Positions 22,453 through 31,777 are shown, numbered from the stretch's first letter. The stretch is 64,000 bases of DNA from Streptomyces sp. B21-083 (GCF_036898825.1 NZ_JARUND010000002.1:2294001-2358000), one strand, 5' to 3'. Numbers and translations are program-made. The notes: generated from the sequence alone by a model not told the origin.

Positions 22453-23109
22453 ATGACGTACAGCGGAGCGGTGAAGGTCGGCGGTCCTGCAGATGTGCAC
22501 GAGTTGCAGGACCTGATGATCACCAAGGTCGCGGTGGGCCCGATGAACAACAACGCCTATCTGCTGCGCTGCCGGGCCACGGACGAGCAGTTGCTGATCG
22601 ACGCGGCGAACGACGCCCATACGTTGATCACGCTGATCGGGGACGACGGCATCACGTCGGTCGTCACCACGCACCAGCACGGGGACCACTGGCAGGCGCT
22701 CGCGGAGGTCGTGGAGGCCACCGGCGCCCGTACGTACGCGGGCCGGGACGACGCCGAGGGCATCCCCGTACCGACCGATGTGCCGGTCGCCGACGGCGAC
22801 ACGATCCGCGTAGGACATGTGGAGCTCACCGCGCGGCAACTGGTCGGGCACACGCCGGGCTCGATCGCGCTCGTCTACGACGACCCGCACGGGCATCCGC
22901 ACGTGTTCACCGGGGACTGCCTCTTCCCCGGCGGGGTGGGCAACACGCGCCAGGACCCGGAGGCCTTCGCCAGCCTGATCCGCGACGTGGAGACGAAGAT
23001 CTTCGGCCCGCTCCCCGACGAGAGCTGGGTCTACCCGGGGCACGGCAGCGACACCACCCTGGGCGCGGAGCGGCCACACCTGCCGGAGTGGCACGCGCGC
23101 GGCTGGTGA
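22453..23109 (+). CDS. MBL-fold metallo-hydrolase (glyoxalase II-like)
   Basis: A 218-residue metallo-beta-lactamase-fold hydrolase. The zinc motif THQHGDHW is near residue 75, the second histidine region LVGHTPGSIALV near 136, TGDCLFPGGVGNT near 155 and YPGHGSDTTLG near 198; together these are the full dinuclear metal set of the glyoxalase II-like subgroup. The ATG at 22453 has no clear ribosome site and a TAnnnT box (22440-22445) seven bases upstream, so it may be leaderless. It follows the MDMPI-family gene by 29 bases; a thiol-dependent enzyme next to a thioester-type hydrolase is suggestive of joint detoxification, which is inference. Confidence 0.9.
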   Translation: MTYSGAVKVGGPADVHELQDLMITKVAVGPMNNNAYLLRCRATDEQLLIDAANDAHTLITLIGDDGITSVVTTHQHGDHWQALAEVVEATGARTYAGRDDAEGIPVPTDVPVADGDTIRVGHVELTARQLVGHTPGSIALVYDDPHGHPHVFTGDCLFPGGVGNTRQDPEAFASLIRDVETKIFGPLPDESWVYPGHGSDTTLGAERPHLPEWHARGW

Positions 23110-23425
23110 GGCCGTGGGGGAAGACCTCGCACACGGGTGGCGAACTCCAACCGGGGGGCGTGCAGTTGATGACCGCACGCCCCGTGCGAAACGAACACAC
23201 ATACCGGGAGCGCGCACGCGCTCCCGGCGTGCGCCCTGGCGTAGTCCACTGAAAAACAGCCCCGCACAGGATGACGGCTCCTGAGCGGTACGGGCCGCCG
23301 ACCTGTCGATCCCGCCCTCGGTCGGCGGCCCCGGCGTTCACACACATGCAACACACGTTCCCACTATGCGGACAATTCCGCCTGTGACCTGGACAAATGG
23401 CACGCTGCGCTGCCACTCTCCCGCC
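23110..23425. other. 316-bp intergenic region with tandem hairpins
   Basis: Between the MBL-fold gene and the ABC binding-protein gene. The left part holds two hairpins listed separately; the right part (23320-23425) should hold the promoter of the ABC operon, including a small inverted repeat GCGGA/TCCGC at 23368-23381, but no clear -35/-10 pair can be chosen. Confidence 0.5.
23155..23227 (+). terminator. Two consecutive terminator hairpins after the MBL-fold gene
   Basis: First stem GGGGCGTGC (23155-23163) with GCACGCCCC (23175-23183), loop 11 bases. Second stem CCGGGAGCG (23204-23212) with CGCTCCCGG (23219-23227), loop six bases. Both are perfect 9-bp stems. Confidence 0.75.
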
Positions 23426-24310
23426 ATGCACCTTGCCCCTCACACGCTGCGCCGTGTGGTCTCCGCCGCCACTGTCGCCCTGCTCGCCACCGCTGTCGGC
23501 TGCGCCCCGCAGCCGGAGGAGACGAGCGCCGCCAAACCCACCGGGACGGCCGGAGCCACCTGCGCCAAGGGCAAGTTGGCCACCCGAACCTCGGGCAAGC
23601 TGACGATCGCCACCGACGAGCCCGCGTATGAGCCCTGGTTCAAGGATGGCAAGCCCGCCGACGGCAAGGGCTTCGAGTCGGCGGTCGCTTACGCCGTGGC
23701 GCGGCAGCTCGGCTACGACAAGGCGAACGTCGTGTGGCAGAGCGTGCCCTTCAACAAGGCGTTCGCGCCCGGGGTGAAGACCTTCGACTTCGATATCAAC
23801 CAGGTGTCGATCAGCACCGAGCGCAAGAAGGCCGTGGACTTCTCGTCCGGCTACTACGACGTCCGCCAGGCCGTCATCGCGCTGAAGAACTCCAAGGCCG
23901 CGAAGGCGACGAGTATCGCGGACCTCAAGGGCCTCAAGCTGGGCGCCCAGGTCGGCACCACCAGCCTCAACTACATCGACGACGTGGTGAAGCCGACCCA
24001 GGAGCCGGCCGCGTACGCCAAGAACGACCAGGCCAAGTCCGCGCTGCAGAACGGCCAGGTCGACGCCATCGTCGTGGACCTGCCGACCGCCTTCTACATC
24101 ACCGCCGCCGAGGTGACCGACGCGAAGATCGTCGGACAGTTCGAGAACCAGGGCGGTACGCCGGAGCAGTTCGGGCTCGTGCTCGACAAGGGCAGCGCCC
24201 TCACCTCCTGTGTGACGACCGCGGTGGACGCCCTGCGCAAGGACGGCACACTCGCCTCGATCGAGAAGCAGTGGCTGTCGGACGCCGTCGACGCTCCGGT
24301 GCTCAAGTGA
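23426..24310 (+). CDS. Amino-acid ABC transporter, substrate-binding lipoprotein
   Basis: A 294-residue extracytoplasmic binding protein of the SBP_bac_3 family. The signal peptide runs to the lipobox ATAVGC with cysteine 26 as the lipidation site. The mature protein starts with a short linker and then LTIATDEPAYEPWFKDGKPA, the usual first strand; ESAVAYAVARQLGYDKANVV and FDFDINQVSISTERKKAVDF are family motifs for polar amino-acid binders. The ATG at 23426 gives a normal signal peptide; an upstream ATG at 23366 would add 20 unsuitable residues. It is the first of three genes joined by 4-bp overlaps. Ligand is probably a polar amino acid. Confidence 0.93.
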   Translation: MHLAPHTLRRVVSAATVALLATAVGCAPQPEETSAAKPTGTAGATCAKGKLATRTSGKLTIATDEPAYEPWFKDGKPADGKGFESAVAYAVARQLGYDKANVVWQSVPFNKAFAPGVKTFDFDINQVSISTERKKAVDFSSGYYDVRQAVIALKNSKAAKATSIADLKGLKLGAQVGTTSLNYIDDVVKPTQEPAAYAKNDQAKSALQNGQVDAIVVDLPTAFYITAAEVTDAKIVGQFENQGGTPEQFGLVLDKGSALTSCVTTAVDALRKDGTLASIEKQWLSDAVDAPVLK

Positions 24311-25215
24311 CCGCAGTGAAGGAGGAGTCCGGGCAGGAGGACCCGGCCGGTATGCCGGACCGGGGCGACGGTTACGTCCCTTCGCAGCGACGGATCGACC
24401 GTGAGCGGTTCAAGCGCACCCGTGCGCGCCGCGCCACGTCGATCGCCGCGCTGTCCACCCTGGTCACCGGGGTCGTCCTCTACCTGGTCGTGGTGAGCGC
24501 GCCGGGCTGGCCGCGCACCAAGGAGACGTTCTTCAACGCACAGTACGCGCGCGAGGCGTTCCCCAAGGTCCTCGAAGGGCTGTGGCTCAACGTACGGCTG
24601 CTGCTGATCTGCGGGGTCGCGGTACTCGTCCTGGGCATGCTGATCGCCATCGCCCGCACGCTGCGCGGCCCGGTGTTCTTTCCGCTGCGCGCACTGGCCG
24701 CCGCGTACACGGACTTCTTCCGCGGCCTGCCGCTGATCATCAACCTGATGATCGTCGTCCTGGGTGTGCCGGCGCTGCGGCTCCAGGGCATCACCGTGGA
24801 CCCGGTGCTGCTCGGCGGTACGGCGCTGACGCTGACGTATTCGGCATACGTCGCCGAGGTGTTCCGGGCCGGCATCGAGTCCGTGCACCCGTCGCAGCGG
24901 GCGGCGGCGCGCTCGCTCGGGCTGACCAACCGGCAGGCGCTGCGGTACGTCGTGCTGCCCCAGGCCGTACGGCGCCAGGTGCCGCCGCTGCTCAACGACC
25001 TGGTGTCGCTGCAGAAGGACACCGGGCTCGTCTCGATCGGCGGCGCGGTCGACGCCGTACGCGCGGCCGACATCATCGTGGGCCGCAGCCTCAACTACAC
25101 GCCGTACATCGTCGCGGGACTGGTCTTCGTCGCGCTGACCATCCCGATGACCCGCTTCACGGACTGGGTGACGGCCCGGATGGACCGGCAGCGGGCGCAG
25201 GGAGGAACACTGTGA
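24307..25215 (+). CDS. Amino-acid ABC transporter permease
   Basis: A 302-residue inner-membrane subunit. After a hydrophilic N-terminus of about 45 residues comes a first membrane segment (TSIAALSTLVTGVVLYLVVV), an extracytoplasmic loop, and then the HisM/GlnP-type core with LWLNVRLLLICGVAVLVLGM. The ABC-coupling EAA loop is EVFRAGIESVHPSQRAAARS followed by LGLTNRQALRYVVLPQAVRR. The GTG at 24307 overlaps the binding-protein stop (GTGA) and is my choice; GTG 24316 and ATG 24352, the latter behind AGGAGG, are alternatives that shorten only the N-terminal tail. A single permease gene implies a homodimeric channel. Confidence 0.92.
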   Translation: MTAVKEESGQEDPAGMPDRGDGYVPSQRRIDRERFKRTRARRATSIAALSTLVTGVVLYLVVVSAPGWPRTKETFFNAQYAREAFPKVLEGLWLNVRLLLICGVAVLVLGMLIAIARTLRGPVFFPLRALAAAYTDFFRGLPLIINLMIVVLGVPALRLQGITVDPVLLGGTALTLTYSAYVAEVFRAGIESVHPSQRAAARSLGLTNRQALRYVVLPQAVRRQVPPLLNDLVSLQKDTGLVSIGGAVDAVRAADIIVGRSLNYTPYIVAGLVFVALTIPMTRFTDWVTARMDRQRAQGGTL

Positions 25216-25979
25216 GCGACATCCCCGACAACTCCTCCCCCGTGCTGCGGATGGAGGCCGTGCGCAAGACCTTCGGTGACACGGTCGTCCTGCGGGACGT
25301 CGATCTGGAGGTCGCCCCGCACACGGTGACCGCTCTGATCGGCGCGTCCGGTTCCGGCAAGTCGACGCTGCTGCGGTGCGCGAACCTGCTGGAGGACATC
25401 GACGACGGCGCGATCTGGCTGGACGGCGAGGAGATCACCGACCCGCGGGCCGACCAGGACGCCGTGCGCCGGCGCATCGGGGTGGTCTTCCAGGCGTACA
25501 ACCTCTTCCCGCACATGACCGTGCTGGAGAACATCACCCTCGCCCCGCGCCGGGTGCACGGCGTGGACCGCGCGGATGCGGAGCAGTACGCCCGTGAGCT
25601 GCTGGAGCGGCTCGGGCTCGGCGCGAAGGCGGGCGAGTACCCGGACCGGCTGAGCGGCGGCCAGCAGCAGCGGGCGGCGATCGTCCGCGCCCTTGCCGTA
25701 CGTCCCCGGCTGCTGCTTCTCGACGAGGTCACCGCGGCCCTCGACCCGGAGCTCGTGGGCGAGGTCCTCGCCGTCGTCCGGGATCTGAAGGCCGATGGCA
25801 TGACGATGGTCCTGGCCACCCACGAGATGGGCTTCGCCCGCGATGTCGCGGACCAGGTCTGTTTCCTGGAGGGCGGTGTCGTCCTGGAACGCGGCACGGC
25901 CGAGCAGGTGTTCGGCGAGCCGCAGCAGGAGCGCACGCGGCAGTTCCTGCGGCGGATCGTGGAGGCCGGGCGGCTGTAG
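25212..25979 (+). CDS. Amino-acid ABC transporter ATP-binding protein
   Basis: A 255-residue ATPase energising the transporter encoded just upstream. Walker [14 protein letters not shown] (about residue 39), Q-loop VVFQAYNLFPHMTV, signature LSGGQQQRAAIVRALAVRP, Walker B LLLLDEVTAALDPELV, and H-loop LATHEMGFA are all present, as in GlnQ/HisP-type proteins. The GTG at 25212 overlaps the permease stop by four bases and is preceded by GGAGGAAC, an optimal site. The three genes form one transport operon; no terminator is evident before the convergent aroQ, whose stop is only a base away. Confidence 0.95.
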   Translation: MSDIPDNSSPVLRMEAVRKTFGDTVVLRDVDLEVAPHTVTALIGASGSGKSTLLRCANLLEDIDDGAIWLDGEEITDPRADQDAVRRRIGVVFQAYNLFPHMTVLENITLAPRRVHGVDRADAEQYARELLERLGLGAKAGEYPDRLSGGQQQRAAIVRALAVRPRLLLLDEVTAALDPELVGEVLAVVRDLKADGMTMVLATHEMGFARDVADQVCFLEGGVVLERGTAEQVFGEPQQERTRQFLRRIVEAGRL

Positions 25980-25980
25980 G

Positions 25981-26454
25981 TCACGCCTCCGCGGTCGCCG
26001 CACTCACCAGAGCGGCGACCCGCTCCACCCCGAACACATACCCCTGCACCCCGCACCCCGCGATGACGCCGTCGGCGCGCAGTGAGACGTACGAGTGGTG
26101 CCGGAACGTCTCGCGCTGGTGGATGTTGGAGATGTGGACCTCCAGCACCGGCATGCCGTCGCAGGTGTTGAGCGCGTCCAGGATCGCGACGGACGTGTGC
26201 GAGTAGGCGCCGGGGTTGATGACGATGCCGGCGTGGCCGAGGCGTGCCTCCTGGATCCAGTCGACCAGCTCGCCCTCGTGGTTGGACTGGCGGAAGTCCA
26301 CAGTGCCGCCGTGCCCGTCCGCCGCCTTGGCGCACAGTGCCTCGACGTCGGCGAGCGTGTCGGAGCCGTAGATCTCCGGCTGGCGCTGGCCCAGGAGGTT
26401 CAGGTTGGGCCCGTTGAGGATCATGATCGGGGCGTTGGCGAGGGTGCGGGGCAC
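25981..26454 (-). CDS. aroQ: Type II 3-dehydroquinate dehydratase
   Basis: A 157-residue enzyme of the shikimate pathway that removes water from 3-dehydroquinate. [17 protein letters not shown] carries the catalytic arginine and tyrosine; [17 protein letters not shown] and [20 protein letters not shown] supply the histidine and anion-binding residues. The GTG at 26454 follows GGAGGAACC, so the 26 codons of in-frame sequence upstream are not used. It is convergent with the amino-acid ABC operon and divergent from the S66 peptidase gene. Streptomyces typically carry more than one aroQ-type gene; whether this one is biosynthetic or catabolic cannot be told. Confidence 0.95.
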   Translation of the reverse strand: MPRTLANAPIMILNGPNLNLLGQRQPEIYGSDTLADVEALCAKAADGHGGTVDFRQSNHEGELVDWIQEARLGHAGIVINPGAYSHTSVAILDALNTCDGMPVLEVHISNIHQRETFRHHSYVSLRADGVIAGCGVQGYVFGVERVAALVSAATAEA

Positions 26455-26556
26455 GGTTCCTCCGGTCCGTTCAGGGATGCGGCCTGTCGAGGACCGCTGC
26501 TCAGCCCCCGGTTTATCACGGAGCGCCGACAACGGGACCGCCCGTACTCTCCCGGC

Positions 26557-27603
26557 ATGACGACCCCTGTCTATCCCCCCAAGCCCTCACCCGGCGACCG
26601 CATAGCCGTCATCTCGCCGGGTGCCGGACTGCCCGGCCTCTTCCCGCGCCCCCACGAACTGGGGCTGGAGCGGCTGCGCAAGGAGTTCGAGCTCGAACCG
26701 GTCGAGTATCCGGCGACCCGCAAGATGGGTTCGACGCCCCAGGAGCGCGCCGACGACCTCCACGCGGCGTTCGCCGACCCGGACATCAGGGCGGTCATCG
26801 CGACGATCGGAGGCGACGACCAGATCACCGTGCTGCCCTTCCTGGACCGGGAGTTGATCCGGGCGAACCCGAAGCCGTTCTTCGGGATGAGCGACAACAC
26901 GAACCTGCTGGCCTACCTGTACAACACCGGGATCGTCGGCTACCACGGAGCGACCGTGATGGCGGCGCTGGGACGTCCGGTGGCCATGGACCCGCTGACC
27001 GCCGAGTCCCTGCGGGCCGCCCTGTTCACCTCGGGCGAGTACGAACTGCGGCCCGCCGAGTGCTGGAACGACGTCAACCGTGACTGGGCCGACCCCGCGA
27101 CCTTCGACGCCGAACCGGAGACCCGTCCCGGCAACGGCTGGACGTGGCTGAACGCCGACCGGGTGGTGGAGGGCCGCGGTTGGGGTGGCTGTCTGGAGAT
27201 CCTCGGCTGGCTGCTGATGGCCGACCGCGAGATCTCCCCCGATCCGACGGCGTACGACGGCGGGGTGCTGCTCCTGGAGACCTCGGAGGAGATGCCGAGC
27301 GGCGAGGAGGTCTTCCGGACGTTGCGCAACATGGGCGAGCGCGGACTGCTCCAGCGCTTCTCGGCGCTGCTGATGGGTCGCGCGAAGACCTGGTCCTTCG
27401 AACGCCCCAACAGCCCGGCCGAGGGCGACCGTTACGCCGCCGAGCAGCGAGCGGCGGTGCAGCGCGCGCTGAGCGCCTACGCTCCCGGTCTGATGACGGT
27501 CTTCGACGTGGACTTCGGCCACACGGATCCGCAACTCGTCCTCCCTTATGGGGGGTCGATACGGGTGGACGGCCCTGACCGGCGCATCACCGTGACGTAC
27601 TGA
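26557..27603 (+). CDS. S66-family peptidase (LD-carboxypeptidase/MccF-like)
   Basis: A 348-residue serine peptidase of family S66. The nucleophile lies in [15 protein letters not shown] (GxSD motif, near residue 113), and glutamate/histidine regions follow in [14 protein letters not shown] and in [21 protein letters not shown]66 includes murein LD-carboxypeptidases and the microcin C immunity protein MccF. The MccF-like branch is favoured by the length and by the segment [20 protein letters not shown], but this is a judgement. No signal peptide is visible, which also fits a cytoplasmic MccF-like role. The ATG at 26557 has no ribosome site but TACTCT (26545-26550) six bases upstream, so it is probably leaderless. 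Confidence 0.88.
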   Translation: MTTPVYPPKPSPGDRIAVISPGAGLPGLFPRPHELGLERLRKEFELEPVEYPATRKMGSTPQERADDLHAAFADPDIRAVIATIGGDDQITVLPFLDRELIRANPKPFFGMSDNTNLLAYLYNTGIVGYHGATVMAALGRPVAMDPLTAESLRAALFTSGEYELRPAECWNDVNRDWADPATFDAEPETRPGNGWTWLNADRVVEGRGWGGCLEILGWLLMADREISPDPTAYDGGVLLLETSEEMPSGEEVFRTLRNMGERGLLQRFSALLMGRAKTWSFERPNSPAEGDRYAAEQRAAVQRALSAYAPGLMTVFDVDFGHTDPQLVLPYGGSIRVDGPDRRITVTY

Positions 27604-27662
27604 TCCCGATCGTCTCCCGCACGCCCCCGTAACGCGCGGTCACCGTGGGTAGTTGACCCGGC

Positions 27663-28967
27663 ATGCACGACGTACGCAGGGTAAGGGCACCTTCCATGGT
27701 GCGGCTGGCCGCCGCCTCGCTCGCGGGGACGGCCATCGAGTTCTACGACTTCTTCGTCTACGGCACCGCCGCCGCACTGGTTCTGGGGCCCCTGTTCTTC
27801 CCGACGTTCTCGCCGGTGGCCGCGACGCTGGCCGCCTTCGGGACGTTCGGTGTGGGGTTTCTCGCCCGGCCTCTGGGGTCGGTGCTGTTCGGCCACATCG
27901 GGGACCGGCACGGGCGGCGGCCGGTCCTCGTCGCCTCCCTGCTGCTGACCGGGGCGTCGACGGTCGCGGTCGGCTGCGTACCGACGTACGAGTCGATCGG
28001 CACCGCGGCTCCCGTGCTCCTCCTGGCGCTGCGTTTCCTCCAGGGGCTCGGGCTGGGCGGGGAGTGGGGCGGGGCCGTCCTGCTGACCTCGGAGCACGCG
28101 CCCGCCGAACGGCGCGCTCTGTGGGCGAGCTTCCCACAGGTCGGCCCCGCGGTGGGCTTCCTGCTCGCCAACGGCGTGATGCTGGCGCTGTCCGCGTGCC
28201 TCACGGAGGGGCAGTTCGCCTCGTGGGGGTGGCGGGTGCCGTTCTGGGCGGCCGGGGTGCTCGCCGTGGCGGGGCTGTGGCTGCGTTCTTCGCTACCGGA
28301 GAGCCCGAGTTTCCTGGAGATCGACGACCACGCGCGCGTGCCGCTCGCCGAAGTGGTGCGCGACCATTGGCGGCTGGTCCTGCTGACGGCGGGCGCGCTC
28401 GCGGTCGGATACGCGGTGTTCTACGCGGTGACGACCTGGTCCCTCGCCTACGGGACGGAACGGCTCGGTGTCAGCCGTACCGTCATGCTGGCCTGCATCA
28501 TGGCCGCTGTGGTGGTCAAGGGCGCCCTGACACCCGTGGTGGCCCTCCTGGGCGACCGTTACGGCCGTCGGCCGCTGTGCCTCACGGGTTGTGCCACGGC
28601 CGCCCTGTGGATGTGCCCCATGGTCGCGCTGCTGTCGACCGGCGAACCGCTGCTGATGTTTCTCGGATTCCTGGTGGCGCTGATCGCGTTCGTCACGATG
28701 TTCGCGGTGATCGCGGCGTATCTGCCGGAGCTGTACGAGCCCCGCGTACGGTGCACGGGCGCCGCGGTCGGTTACAACCTCGGCGGGGTCCTCGGCGGCG
28801 CGCTCACGCCGATCGTGGCGACGGCGCTCGCCGAACACGGGGGCCGGGTCCCGTGGGGCGTGGGGCTGTATCTGACGGGCATCGCCCTGTTCAGCCTCGG
28901 GTGCTTCGCGTTGCTGCCGGAGACCCGGCCGGTGCCCCGCCTCGCCGCCGCACCGGCCACGGAGTGA
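27663..28967 (+). CDS. MFS transporter, metabolite:H+ symporter (MHS) type
   Basis: A 434-residue carrier with 12 predicted membrane segments, of the MHS subfamily (shikimate, proline/betaine, citrate and other organic-acid carriers). It starts with the subfamily hallmark GTAIEFYDFFVYGTAAALVL. The MFS A-motif GHIGDRHGRRPVL is near residue 78 and its C-half repeat LLGDRYGRRPLCL near 297. LQGLGLGGEWGGAVLLTSEH near residue 132 is also diagnostic. It stands alone between the S66 gene and the convergent antiporter gene. The substrate cannot be inferred. Confidence 0.92.
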   Translation: MHDVRRVRAPSMVRLAAASLAGTAIEFYDFFVYGTAAALVLGPLFFPTFSPVAATLAAFGTFGVGFLARPLGSVLFGHIGDRHGRRPVLVASLLLTGASTVAVGCVPTYESIGTAAPVLLLALRFLQGLGLGGEWGGAVLLTSEHAPAERRALWASFPQVGPAVGFLLANGVMLALSACLTEGQFASWGWRVPFWAAGVLAVAGLWLRSSLPESPSFLEIDDHARVPLAEVVRDHWRLVLLTAGALAVGYAVFYAVTTWSLAYGTERLGVSRTVMLACIMAAVVVKGALTPVVALLGDRYGRRPLCLTGCATAALWMCPMVALLSTGEPLLMFLGFLVALIAFVTMFAVIAAYLPELYEPRVRCTGAAVGYNLGGVLGGALTPIVATALAEHGGRVPWGVGLYLTGIALFSLGCFALLPETRPVPRLAAAPATE

Positions 28968-28979
28968 CGGGGGCAGCGA

Positions 28980-30080
28980 TCAGGGGTTGATGGCCAGTTC
29001 CAGGTAGGCCGCGAACAGCACCAGATGTACGCCGCCCTGGAGCGGCGTGGCCCGCCCCGGCACCACCGTCAGCGAACCCACCACCACAGTCAGGGCCAGC
29101 AACACCATGTGGGTGGCGCCGAGGCCGAGGACCAGTGGCCCGGAGAGCCATATGGACGCCAGGGCCACGGCGGGGATCGTCAGGCCGATGCTGGCCATCG
29201 CGGACCCGAGGGCGAGGTTCAGGCTGGTCTGCACCCGGTCGCGGCGTGCGGAGCGCAGCGCGGCGATGGTCTCGGGAAGCAGCACTAGCAGGGCGATGAT
29301 CACACCGACGACGGCATGCGGCAGGTCGGCCGCCTCCACCCCGGACTCGATGGTGGGCGACACTCCCTTCGCGAGGCCGACCACGCCGATGAGCGCCATG
29401 CCCAGCAGTCCCAGGCTGACCTTGACCTCGCGGGCGGTCGGGAGTTCGGCATGGCCGTCCGCGGTGATGACCTCGCCCTGCCGGGAGACCGGGAGGAAGT
29501 AGTCGCGGTGCCGCACGGTCTGGGTCGCCACGAACAGGCCGTAGAGGATCAGAGAGGCGAGCGCGGCGAAGGTGAGCTGGGCGGTGGAGAACTCGGGACC
29601 CGGCTTGCTCGTGGTGAACGTCGGCAGTACCAGGCTGAGCGTGGCCAGCGTCGCGACCGTGGCGAGGGCGGCGCCGGTGCCCTCCGGGTTGAAGACCGCG
29701 GTCCCGTGGCGGATCGAGGCGGTGAGGAGGCTCAGACCGACGATGCCGTTGCAGGTGATCATCACGGCCGCGAAGACGGTGTCCCTGGCCAGGGTGGAAC
29801 TCTTGTCCCCGCCGTCCGCCATGAGTGTGACGATCAGGGCGACCTCGATGATCGTGACGGCCACAGCCAGCACGAGGGACCCGAAGGGTTCACCGACCCG
29901 GTGGGCGATCACCTCCGCGTGGTGCACGGCGGCCAGCACGGCTCCCGCGAGGACCAGTGTCACCAGTGCGACGACCACGCCGGGAAGGTCGCGTCCCCAG
30001 GTGAACACCAGCAGGACGACCGCGGCCATCGGCACGACGGCCGTCCACCGCGTCGCGAGCGACCGCAGCTGGACGATCAT
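28980..30080 (-). CDS. Calcium/proton antiporter, ChaA family
   Basis: A 366-residue membrane protein with about 11 membrane segments and the duplicated Na_Ca_ex architecture. The first repeat contains RVGEPFGSLVLAVAVTIIEV, with the acidic residue used in ion exchange, and NGIVGLSLL; the second contains VLLPETIAALRSARRDRVQT and LNLALGSAMASIGLTIPAVA. This is the arrangement of ChaA/CAX-like Ca2+(Na+)/H+ antiporters. Its last codon ends 12 bases from the convergent MHS carrier gene. Likely role is cytoplasmic calcium and alkali tolerance. Confidence 0.88.
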   Translation of the reverse strand: MIVQLRSLATRWTAVVPMAAVVLLVFTWGRDLPGVVVALVTLVLAGAVLAAVHHAEVIAHRVGEPFGSLVLAVAVTIIEVALIVTLMADGGDKSSTLARDTVFAAVMITCNGIVGLSLLTASIRHGTAVFNPEGTGAALATVATLATLSLVLPTFTTSKPGPEFSTAQLTFAALASLILYGLFVATQTVRHRDYFLPVSRQGEVITADGHAELPTAREVKVSLGLLGMALIGVVGLAKGVSPTIESGVEAADLPHAVVGVIIALLVLLPETIAALRSARRDRVQTSLNLALGSAMASIGLTIPAVALASIWLSGPLVLGLGATHMVLLALTVVVGSLTVVPGRATPLQGGVHLVLFAAYLELAINP

Positions 30081-30343
30081 TCAGCGATCGTCGCAGACGG
30101 ACTTGCGCCACGCACGCGCCCACCGATCCGCGCCCGCTCATGACGGCCACCCCACAGACGGTCCTCCACACTGCTCCCTTCGCGTTCTGCCTCGGCTTGA
30201 TCTGCTGCCCAGGAACGGGGCGCGTACTCCCGTGCCCCGGACCCGCGCACCGGCCTCCCGCACCGGTTCGCCGGGCCGGAGTCCCTACGGCGGCACGAGC
30301 CCCGGCGCGCACGCCATGGGCCCGCTCGATTGTCCCGCAGCCG

Positions 30344-30688
30344 CTACTTCAGCTCGGTCCTCTCCCGTACGTCGCAGTCGGTGAAGATCGGGGGCCTCGT
30401 ACACATCGAGGCCATTTGCTCCGCCATCCTGCGTGTCTCCGGGTCGTCGCTGTTGCGCATGGCCTCGTCGTGGGAGTCGAACTCGATCACCACCAGGAAC
30501 CTGTTGGGCTGATTCCTGTCCTGCAGGACGAGGCGGTGCGTGGGCCCGCCGGCACGGCCGCCGAGACTCGCGTCGGCCTCCTGGACCAGCGCCCGCATCT
30601 CCTCCACCCGGGCCGTGGCGTCCCCGAGCAAGGGACGCTCAGCATCCAACGAAGCATCGGGAACGGTGATCGGCAATTCGCCGCGCAC
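30344..30688 (-). CDS. Small protein with a dimeric alpha/beta-barrel (ABM-like) look, function unknown
   Basis: Up to 114 residues. PTHRLVLQDRNQPNRFLVVI followed by EFDSHDEAMRNSDDPETRRM has the strand-helix pattern of antibiotic-biosynthesis-monooxygenase-like or EthD-like stress proteins, including the typical 'DPETRRMAEQM' helix. The start is uncertain: GTG 30688 gives 114 residues but lies within the terC terminator hairpin, so ATG 30598 (84 residues, behind GGAGGAG, close spacing) is possible. It is read on after terC on the minus strand. No catalytic function should be assumed. Confidence 0.6.
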   Translation of the reverse strand: MRGELPITVPDASLDAERPLLGDATARVEEMRALVQEADASLGGRAGGPTHRLVLQDRNQPNRFLVVIEFDSHDEAMRNSDDPETRRMAEQMASMCTRPPIFTDCDVRERTELK

Positions 30689-30699
30689 CGCTCCCGATG
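30655..30699 (-). terminator. Hairpin terminator after terC
   Basis: Arms 30655-30668 and 30686-30699 form a 14-bp stem with one mismatch and a 17-base loop, 26 bases past the terC stop. The right arm contains the most distal candidate start of the next gene. Confidence 0.6.
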
Positions 30700-30724
30700 G
30701 TGGTTGTTCCTACGTCCGACGTGG

Positions 30725-31726
30725 TCAGGCCTCGATACTGTCCTTCGGAGCGCCTTCGCTGTCGTTCTGCGCCGCCTTGAGCGCCTCCTGCTTCCTGGAG
30801 GCCATCAGGCTGGTGATCGTGGTGATGACCAGGACCCCGCAGATCACTCCGAGGGAGACCGGTATGGAGATCTCCGGTACGTGGACACCGGACTCGTGCA
30901 GCGCGTGCAGCACCAGCTTGACGCCGATGAAGCCGAGGATGACCGACAGGCCGTACGAGAGGTGGACCAGCTTCCTCAGCAGTCCGCCGATGAGGAAGTA
31001 CAGCTGACGCAGGCCCATCAGAGCGAACGCGTTGGCGGTGAAGACGATGTACGGGTCCTGGGTCAGGCCGAAGATCGCCGGGATCGAGTCGAGGGCGAAC
31101 AGGACGTCCGTGGTACCGATCGCGAGCATCACGACCAGCATCGGCGTCATGATCCGCTTGCCGTTCTGCTCGATCCACAGCTTGGTGCCGTGGTAGCGGT
31201 CGGCCACGCCGAACCGCTTCTCGGCAGCCTTGAGCAGCTTGTTCTCTTCGAACTCCTCGTCCTCGTCGTCGGCGCGGGCCTCCTGGATCAGCTTCCAGGC
31301 GGTCCAGATGAGGAAGGCACCGAAGATGTAGAACACCCACGCGAAGCTTGCGAGGATCGCGGCGCCGGCGGCGATGAATATCGCGCGCAGGACAAGCGCG
31401 ATGAGGACGCCGACGAGGAGCACACGCTGCTGGTACTGCGAGGGCACCGCGAACTTCGCCATGATCAGGACGAAGACGAAGAGGTTGTCGACACTCAACG
31501 ACTTCTCGGTGATGAAGCCCGCGAAGAACTCACCGGCGGGCTCACCGCCACTGAAGACGAGCAGCCCCACTCCGAAGAGGCCGGCCAGGGCAATCCAGAC
31601 GACCGTCCAGATTCCGGCTTCCTTGATCGACACGTCGTGAGGCTTGCGCCCGATGAAGAAGTCCACCGCGATCAGAGCGGCCAGACCCACGATGGTAAGG
31701 ACCCAAAGGGTCACGGAAACATTCAC
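30725..31726 (-). CDS. TerC-family integral membrane protein (metal homeostasis)
   Basis: A 333-residue membrane protein with about nine hydrophobic segments. TerC landmarks are VDFFIGRKPHDVSIKEAGIW at residues 21-40, EKSLSVDNLFVFVLIMAKF, ATDVLFALDSIPAIFGLTQD (as GTTDVLFALDSIPAI here) and NAFALMGLRQLYFLIGGLL. The duplicated DN/DS motifs are characteristic and are proposed metal ligands. TerC proteins are linked with tellurite resistance and with manganese export or supply to exported enzymes. The GTG at 31726 has GGAGG close upstream. Expression is very probably controlled by the yybP-ykoY riboswitch in its leader. It neighbours two TerD-domain genes. Confidence 0.93.
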   Translation of the reverse strand: MNVSVTLWVLTIVGLAALIAVDFFIGRKPHDVSIKEAGIWTVVWIALAGLFGVGLLVFSGGEPAGEFFAGFITEKSLSVDNLFVFVLIMAKFAVPSQYQQRVLLVGVLIALVLRAIFIAAGAAILASFAWVFYIFGAFLIWTAWKLIQEARADDEDEEFEENKLLKAAEKRFGVADRYHGTKLWIEQNGKRIMTPMLVVMLAIGTTDVLFALDSIPAIFGLTQDPYIVFTANAFALMGLRQLYFLIGGLLRKLVHLSYGLSVILGFIGVKLVLHALHESGVHVPEISIPVSLGVICGVLVITTITSLMASRKQEALKAAQNDSEGAPKDSIEA

Positions 31727-31730
31727 TGCG

Positions 31731-31777
31731 CCTCCGGCAGTAGTAACGGCAAATTTCAGCGTCGTCGCTACCGGAGG
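31731..31777 (-). promoter_or_regulatory. Expression platform: riboswitch strand complementary to the terC ribosome binding site
   Basis: On the minus strand CCTCCGGTAG (31777-31768), at the 3' end of the aptamer, is complementary over ten bases (one G-U) to CTGCCGGAGG (31740-31731), which contains the Shine-Dalgarno sequence of terC. Pairing would hide the site; metal-stabilised aptamer folding would free it. Confidence 0.75.

Noticed and set aside
23734..25215. Very long plus frame beginning inside the ABC binding-protein gene
   Set aside because: The first 190 codons are an out-of-frame reading of the binding protein; the real permease starts at 24307.
26505..26532. TTGTCGGCG on the minus strand upstream of aroQ, similar to the damage box
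   Set aside because: The box deviates and the -10 would be TAAACC, without the final T.
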